A stretch of DNA of 47,529 nt from assembly GCA_021648685.1 (NCBI GenBank), contig JAKISI010000022.1, positions 1-47,529 of the forward strand. Direction: 5' to 3'. The notes beneath the pieces were generated by a model. The model did not search any database. It saw only the letters and a program-made list of their open reading frames with translations, and was not told the origin of the DNA. The stretch comes from Candidatus Polarisedimenticolaceae bacterium (GTDB lineage: Bacteria; Pseudomonadota; Gammaproteobacteria; Chromatiales; Chromatiaceae). Below, piece after piece: positions 42,947 to 47,529 of the stretch (position 1 is the stretch's first letter; each line of letters starts with the position of its first letter). The translations under genes were made by a program, and so were the position numbers.

Positions 42947-45059
42947 CGATATTTACCCCTTGTTTGTACATCTTCATAAAAACCTCTGAGGGTATTTTAG
43001 TAGCGGTAATAATACTCTTATTAATATTACCTAACCCTGATAACATAGTTTGAAGAGTTTGCCAATCTATAGGGGTTTTAAAAAGCTCCGTCTTACCGAA
43101 GTGTATTGCAATAATTTTATTATTAATATCATTATTGGCCGTTCTATATACATCATTCCAACTATATACTCCAAGCCGTCGATATCGTTTGAATAAAGGC
43201 TTAGGGTTATCTATAGAAACATTTTTTATTGTTGAGCAAGCCCGAATCGCTCCACTGCCATGAATGTTTTTGTCTTGACTAACATACCACAGAACTCTAG
43301 CAGGCGCTGAGGTTCTAGCACCTCTGGCCGAATAATAATAAACCCCTTCATTTTGTATGGCTAGATCAAGAGTGGCGCCGAACAAATCTTGGTTAGCCAA
43401 GTTCTCATCAAACAATTCCTTTGCCCAACCAGCTTTAATGGGAACGATATAGCACGGCATATCGTTATCAATGATCTTGCCTGGCCAGATATAACCTTCC
43501 AATCTAGCAAGAAAGTTAGTATTGTTATCGTTTGGTATATTACCAAGCATATCTAACATATCTCGTTGTAACTTTTCTTTGTTTACATCATCAGAAATAA
43601 GCAAGTTACCGTTAATAATTTCTTCCTCAATGCCTTTAGCAGTAATAGATTTATTGATAATTAGTTTTATCCATAGCTCATCACACAATAGAAATCCTTC
43701 TTCATTTAGAGCATCTGAAAATGCAGGTTGCATAAAGCTGTCTTTAAATGTGACAGTGGTTTGTTCTTGGCTTGAAGCAGACCTAATAAGGCTTGCCAGT
43801 AAATAACGAGCAAGTGTAGAAGCAAGGATTCCTTCTTTTACCCTAGCAAGTAAAATATGAGGGTTTCCACAGTCATCAATAGTAGTCGCATAAATTGATA
43901 ACGGTTCACCAGAAACATCTTCTACTACAAAAACACGGTATTTATCGGTTTGGGCAAGTATCGCTACCAACTGCTTTTGAAATGTTTTGATTTTTTCACC
44001 TTGTTTTTGAAGGCAAAATGCTTGTCCAAGCGTACTAACTTCACTACTAGTAACTAATCTCAACGTGGCATGTGTTCCTGCTAATCGCGCAGGCCGATAG
44101 CTCACTTCATCATATAGACTATCTATATCTAGTATAATTTCCGCTGGTCGTTTTATACTGAGTCCATATTTATCATATATTAAATCAGACTGACCTAGAA
44201 TATATTCATCGCGAGTAATAAAATAGTTTGCTTGTCCTGAAATAGCATGTGAAATTTGTCTGATATCAGAGTAATCTTGGTCTTTTCTTGGTTTTTTTAA
44301 TAATTCTGATATCTCCTTCTCAATAGAAACGACATTAGATCTATCAGATATTATTAGGTCAAAGTTAAAAACCCTCTTACGCTGATACTCTCTCTCTTCT
44401 TTACAATCTTGGCGATTTATCTCATTGTAAATTTCATCTGTTAAAAGCACTGCTGTCTCACCTTTAAACCAATCCGCATCGAGTGCTTTTGCTTCAATAT
44501 TTTCTGGGCTGTTGTTTTTTAGGTCTAAATCGAAGAAAATATTAGCATCAATAACAACAGATATTTTGGTATTGATGTCGTTTGCCATTAGCTCTGAAAA
44601 AAGGGTTGGATTACCGTAATCCAACCACCAGTAAGTAAGCGTTTCTTTTGATTTTCCACGCCCTTTCTTTTCATGAACAGGAATAAATCCAAGCTTTGGC
44701 CACAAAGTACTAACAGCAAAGTCTCGTCTACAAAATAACCCTATACCTCGCAAGCCATATGTTTCTCTGCGAAGAGCATCAATAAATAATCGGGATAGCC
44801 CATCACCCCTGTGTTCAGGGCAAATACAAAGATGGGTAATGCTAACTTTGTATTTTGATATGCGATATAGAAGATAGCCTACAATATCTTTGGAGGCATC
44901 TTGTGCAATGATAATTTGTTTTTTAGCAGCATATTCGTGAAAAGCACCTTCTGGAAAAAACCCCAAGATATCGGAGTGTTTGCGCCACATTTGGATCACT
45001 GCGTTCAAACAGCTACTGCTATTTTTAGGAGATATTGTCTTTATATTGACTTTAGACAT
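42939..45059 (-). CDS. GNAT-PIN-GNAT-like-PUA/ASCH multidomain fusion
   Basis: 706 aa. Residues 1-145: GNAT acetyltransferase with the acetyl-CoA loop ITHLCICPEHRGDGLSRLF (74-92) and a PKLGFIPV end. Residues 165-310: PIN nuclease domain, with acidic residues Asp171 (VVIDANIFFDL), Asp208/Glu209, Asp265 and Asp284 (YFITRDEYI), the metal-binding set of PIN ribonucleases. Residues 333-480: a second, degenerate GNAT-like stretch (TLARYLLASLIRSASS, then NEEGFLLCDELWIK). Residues 590-700: a PUA/ASCH-like part (PARVLWYVSQDKN, LFKRYRRLGVYSWNDVY, IIAIHFGKTELFK). GNAT and PIN are both common toxin modules. Follows fic by 39 bases and overlaps the ASCH gene. Confidence 0.75.
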   Translation of the reverse strand: MSKVNIKTISPKNSSSCLNAVIQMWRKHSDILGFFPEGAFHEYAAKKQIIIAQDASKDIVGYLLYRISKYKVSITHLCICPEHRGDGLSRLFIDALRRETYGLRGIGLFCRRDFAVSTLWPKLGFIPVHEKKGRGKSKETLTYWWLDYGNPTLFSELMANDINTKISVVIDANIFFDLDLKNNSPENIEAKALDADWFKGETAVLLTDEIYNEINRQDCKEEREYQRKRVFNFDLIISDRSNVVSIEKEISELLKKPRKDQDYSDIRQISHAISGQANYFITRDEYILGQSDLIYDKYGLSIKRPAEIILDIDSLYDEVSYRPARLAGTHATLRLVTSSEVSTLGQAFCLQKQGEKIKTFQKQLVAILAQTDKYRVFVVEDVSGEPLSIYATTIDDCGNPHILLARVKEGILASTLARYLLASLIRSASSQEQTTVTFKDSFMQPAFSDALNEEGFLLCDELWIKLIINKSITAKGIEEEIINGNLLISDDVNKEKLQRDMLDMLGNIPNDNNTNFLARLEGYIWPGKIIDNDMPCYIVPIKAGWAKELFDENLANQDLFGATLDLAIQNEGVYYYSARGARTSAPARVLWYVSQDKNIHGSGAIRACSTIKNVSIDNPKPLFKRYRRLGVYSWNDVYRTANNDINNKIIAIHFGKTELFKTPIDWQTLQTMLSGLGNINKSIITATKIPSEVFMKMYKQGVNIDA

Positions 45060-45098
45060 TCAACAACATCCTTATAGGTCTTTCCTATGTTTAGCACA

Positions 45099-46181
45099 TC
45101 ACTCAATAATGCGGTAACGTGTTGCACGTCCTTGACCTAAGCGTTCAAGTTTTTTCATATCAAGCAGCTTCTTGGTTATATCTTCGACCGTCCTTGGTGG
45201 GAACCCAAGTGCATCAACAGCAATTTTGCGTGTGAACTTCCCTTGCTTCTTTGCCCACTGCCAAAATTCCATCTGCTTTTCTGAAAGGAGGTATTCAAAC
45301 TGATCACTCTCAAGAAGCTTGAGTGCCTCTATAGCCTGTTCATGGAAAATATCAAATATGTAGATGAGCCAAGCTGAGAGGTCTTCATAGTCACTCTTCC
45401 AGCTTTTTTGAGTCTTATTCAAAGCCAGATAATAATCGGCTTTGCTTTGCTCAACCAACCTCTCATGCGAAACCAGAGAGGCAAAGCTGTAGCCATGCTG
45501 CAATAACATTAAGTTGGTCAGAAGTCGGCTGGTACGCCCATTTCCATCCTGAAAGGGGTGGATAGCCAAATATTCGAAAACGAAGTTGGCTATCAGAATC
45601 AGGGGGTGCTTGGACTTTGCTTCACTCGCCCATCCATACCAAGCTATAAGCTCTTGCATTTCCTTTTGTGTCAAATGCGGCGGTGTTGGATCGAAGATAA
45701 CACCAACTATATTGCCACTCTGATCTTTGGCCTCAACGCGGTTGGAGCCAAATTTATACTGTCCCATATGCCGCTGATCTTTATCGCTGAAAGCCAGCAT
45801 ATTTTTGTGTAGCTGTAGAATCGAGGATTCACTGATCGGGATATCACCATAGTTATCAAACACAGTTTGGAGCACTTCGAGATAGCCTGCGACCTCCTGT
45901 TCATCACGGGTTTTAAAGGATTTGATCCTCATGGATTTATAGAGCAATTCAACTTCATTATCGCTCAATCTGTTGCCCTCGATGCGGTTGGAAGCACCAG
46001 TAGAGGTTACAATGACTGAATTGGTCAAACGCTCAACGGTTTGGGGCAGCAGAGTATGAGTTAAACGGAATGTGTTTTTAACAGCATCAATTTCAGCTAT
46101 TCTGGAGTAAATCACCTCCACAAGCTGCGCCGAAAGCTGTAATCGTGTACTAAGCCGAAAATCCTGCCAGTTCATATTCAC
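45099..46181 (-). CDS. Fic/DOC-family protein with autoinhibitory motif (class II)
   Basis: 360 aa. The Fic active-site motif HPFQDGNGRTSR lies at 208-219 with catalytic His208 intact, so it is likely an AMP- or other nucleotide-transferase. The inhibitory motif SxxxEG is at 64-69 (Ser64, Glu68, Gly69) before the Fic core, which puts it in the class with an N-terminal inhibitory helix. The C-terminal 60 residues hold a winged-helix-like segment (FTRKIAVDALGFPPRTVEDITKKLLDMKKLERLG) that could bind DNA. Starts at ATG 46181 after GAGG. Confidence 0.92.
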   Translation of the reverse strand: MNMNWQDFRLSTRLQLSAQLVEVIYSRIAEIDAVKNTFRLTHTLLPQTVERLTNSVIVTSTGASNRIEGNRLSDNEVELLYKSMRIKSFKTRDEQEVAGYLEVLQTVFDNYGDIPISESSILQLHKNMLAFSDKDQRHMGQYKFGSNRVEAKDQSGNIVGVIFDPTPPHLTQKEMQELIAWYGWASEAKSKHPLILIANFVFEYLAIHPFQDGNGRTSRLLTNLMLLQHGYSFASLVSHERLVEQSKADYYLALNKTQKSWKSDYEDLSAWLIYIFDIFHEQAIEALKLLESDQFEYLLSEKQMEFWQWAKKQGKFTRKIAVDALGFPPRTVEDITKKLLDMKKLERLGQGRATRYRIIE

Positions 46182-46188
46182 CTCATAT

Positions 46189-46228
46189 CCTCACGTGAAA
46201 TAATGTGATATTACGTGAGGTTTGTCAA
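46189..46228 (-). promoter_or_regulatory. fic promoter inside a palindromic operator
   Basis: Minus strand TTGACA (plus 46223-46228), 17-nt spacer, CATTAT (46200-46205). The palindrome CCTCACGT (46189-46196) / ACGTGAGG (46213-46220) overlaps the spacer and -10, placing an operator over the promoter. The winged-helix part of Fic is a candidate repressor. Confidence 0.65.
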
Positions 46229-46730
46229 TATAAATTAGCATTGAGGCATGGCTTTTTCACAATTCCACCTTTGCCTAGAACACACACGGCATCCAAACGG
46301 TACACAATTGATCTATGAGATTCCAAGGGGGATATGAAATCCCCCCTTGATCATGGGGTTCTAAGGGGAGCTTGGATGCTCCAATAAGTGGTGATGAAAC
46401 AGCCAAATGTTTCTCAAGCCCTTTGTAAATGGCCAGATTGAAAAGTCAGGGCAGTTACTTAGGGCTTTCCGTGAGGGATGCAACGGGAGAGCAGAGCGTC
46501 TCCCTTGCCAAGAGGTGTTGTAGTACAACACACATCTTGCCTTCGGAATAAGCGCGGTTTGAGCAGTAGTGGAAGGTATAGATATAGGAGTTGTTCGAAC
46601 CAGCCTTTTTTCTGGTGAGAATTATTCCTCAGTGTGGCCGCCTCCGTGATTACAAATTTAATCACATCCGGCAGTTAATGGCCAAAGCAAAAAGCAAAGG
46701 CCATAACGGATGGACTATGGGATGAAGGCG
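46229..46730. other. Gene-poor spacer with two hairpins
   Basis: No gene supported between the fic promoter and parE. A 68-codon minus-strand frame at 46459-46665 has no family match or good ribosome-binding site. GC-rich hairpins are visible: AAGGGGGAT / ATCCCCCCTT (46325-46348) and GGAGC / GCTCC just after (about 46367-46382), plus an ATGGCC/GGCCAT repeat near 46677-46705. This may be decayed mobile DNA. Confidence 0.4.
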
Positions 46731-47036
46731 TTACTGGAAATATTTCGGCAGATCACGGCTGCCGTGAAGGATGCGCACGATGCGGATGCGGCCATTCAAA
46801 ATACGGTAAAAGACTATATGCGAGCCTGAAGTGATACTTCGAAGCTCATCGCGGATTTCACTGCGTTCTCGCCCTAGCTCAGGATTTTCAATTAATTGGG
46901 CAAAGCACTCGTCAAGTGCGTTAATGTAAGAAACGGCCTGATCTAACCCGAATTCAGCTTCCGTATAATCGAAAATATCGCTGATATCCTGATCTGCCTC
47001 AGATGATAATTCGTAGAATGTTATACCCTGCGGCAT
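46731..47036 (-). CDS. parE: ParE-family toxin (RelE/ParE superfamily)
   Basis: 101 aa, typical size. The ParE pattern is clear: ADQDISDIFDYTEAEFGLDQAVSYINALDECFAQLIENPELGRERSEIRDELRSITSGSHIVFYRI, then RIVRILHGSRDLPKYF. ParE toxins inhibit DNA gyrase. Overlaps the antitoxin gene by one base. Confidence 0.92.
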   Translation of the reverse strand: MPQGITFYELSSEADQDISDIFDYTEAEFGLDQAVSYINALDECFAQLIENPELGRERSEIRDELRSITSGSHIVFYRILNGRIRIVRILHGSRDLPKYFQ

Positions 47037-47269
47037 TACGCTCGTCTTGCTTCCAGCTTGGTTTTGAGGATGTCTTGCACATTGCGAGGGCTGGCAGGGC
47101 TATCCCAGCCTTTTGCAATTTCTGCTCGCAGCTCTTCAATGATGCGGTGACGGTAGACTTCATGCAAACGAAGCGCGTCACGCACAACTTCACTGGCATT
47201 TTGGTAATCACCTTCCCTAACCTGAGAGGCGATATATTCTTCCTGCTTTGTTGTAAAACTAACATTCAT
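47036..47269 (-). CDS. parD: ParD-family antitoxin
   Basis: 77 aa, ribbon-helix-helix N-terminus (VSFTTKQEEYIASQVREGDYQNASEVVRDALRLHE) and a C-terminal toxin-binding helix. Neutralises ParE and represses its own promoter. The operator palindrome lies at 47305-47331. GGAG 7 bases before the start. Confidence 0.93.
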   Translation of the reverse strand: MNVSFTTKQEEYIASQVREGDYQNASEVVRDALRLHEVYRHRIIEELRAEIAKGWDSPASPRNVQDILKTKLEARRA

Positions 47270-47292
47270 GACTTAACTCCATCGTTACATTA

Positions 47293-47331
47293 ACTATAAT
47301 GAATATGTCCATATTTGTCAAATATGGACAT
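47293..47331 (-). promoter_or_regulatory. parDE promoter and ParD operator
   Basis: Perfect 13-bp palindrome ATGTCCATATTTG (47305-47317) / CAAATATGGACAT (47319-47331) with a 1-base centre. The minus-strand promoter TTGACA (47316-47321), 17-nt spacer, TATAGT (47293-47298) starts inside it, so ParD or ParDE binding would block transcription. Confidence 0.75.
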
Positions 47332-47402
47332 TGCATATCAATGGTGACACCATAACAAATAAAATCCTGCACTGGTAAGAATGCAGGGTTGATATTTGAT
47401 TT

Positions 47403-47529
47403 GTAAGCGCCCCATAGACCCCATCTACTCAATGTATTGAGTCACTGTTAATCTTATCTTTATCAACATTCCATGGCAGCAGGGCTTCAAATTGTTCAAC
47501 TGACCCTGCCTTCGGAAGCTCTTTAAAAA
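47403..47529 (-). mobile_element. Right end of an IS66-family insertion sequence
   Basis: GTAAGCG at 47403-47409 begins the terminal inverted repeat, as in IS66-family elements; the element continues past the window edge. The adjacent 8 bases 47395-47402 (TTTGATTT) would be the target duplication. The transposase end fits (next entry). Confidence 0.6.
47429..47529 (-). CDS. IS66-type transposase, C-terminal fragment
   Basis: Incomplete at the window edge. The visible 32 residues end FEALLPWNVDKDKINSDSIH; the LLPWN block matches the C-terminal element of IS66 TnpC. The rest of the gene is outside. Short, so moderate confidence, but supported by the GTAAGCG end just after its stop. Confidence 0.5.
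   Translation of the reverse strand, partial: FKELPKAGSVEQFEALLPWNVDKDKINSDSIH

Noticed and set aside
46459-46665. 68-codon minus-strand ORF upstream of parE
   Set aside because: No ribosome-binding site, no recognisable motif, biased composition; kept as spacer only.

Overview
The window reads as a gammaproteobacterial chromosome segment of about 34.9 kb that runs into an AT-richer accessory (mobile) region of about 12.6 kb. Core gene order supports the assignment: aat-bpt-infA facing clpA-clpS with a CspD-like gene, mnmA-hflD, the fleQ/fleSR/fliEFGHIJ flagellar cluster with sigma-54 control, and rpsF-rpsR-rplI-dnaB-alr-radA. A six-haem periplasmic cytochrome and a TVP38-disulfide-oxidoreductase fusion suggest a lineage with versatile, perhaps sulfur- or metal-linked, respiration. 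That last point is inference; the sequence does not identify a genus.

Layout, left to right. 0.2-3.6 kb: multihaem cytochrome and a membrane-anchored flavin disulfide reductase. 3.6-8.6 kb: N-degron pathway genes (Aat and Bpt, which attach leucine or phenylalanine; ClpS and ClpA, which read and unfold) around infA, then a cold-shock gene with a structured leader. 8.6-12.5 kb: a hairpin-rich spacer, tRNA thiolase MnmA, HflD, a small secreted helical protein, and the Memo-like/AMMECR1 pair. 12.5-15.1 kb: a pentapeptide-repeat membrane protein, a FliK-like hook-length protein and an FlhB-tail protein. 15.0-24.8 kb: flagellar basal-body and export genes on the minus strand, preceded by the FleSR two-component pair and the master regulator FleQ. 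Good sigma-54 promoters precede fliE and fleS, and a sigma-70 promoter bracketed by an inverted repeat precedes fleQ. 25-27.6 kb: CNNM/CorC-type transporter, FHA protein, PilZ protein. 27.6-33.8 kb: radA, alr, dnaB, rplI, a DUF2232 membrane protein, rpsR and rpsF, all minus strand, with an S6:S18-like leader. 33.9-34.9 kb: DHH-family phosphoesterase, the last core gene.

From about 34.9 kb to the end the DNA is AT-richer and has mobile-element content: MobC and a relaxase but no type IV secretion genes (so mobilizable, not self-transmissible, within the window), several unknown small proteins, a PEP-CTERM protein, a small serine recombinase, the antirestriction protein ArdA, small ORFs, a ParDE toxin-antitoxin pair and the end of an IS66-family element. 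The ardA leader has an inverted partial copy that would fold into a long hairpin in single-stranded DNA.

The most unusual locus is a compact minus-strand set at 42.5-46.2 kb: an autoinhibited Fic protein, a 706-residue GNAT-PIN-(GNAT-like)-PUA/ASCH fusion, and a separate ASCH protein. The last two genes overlap, the first two are 39 nt apart, and the set starts from a near-consensus promoter embedded in a palindrome. It looks like a conflict (toxin-antitoxin or anti-phage) module, and I do not recognise it as a described system.
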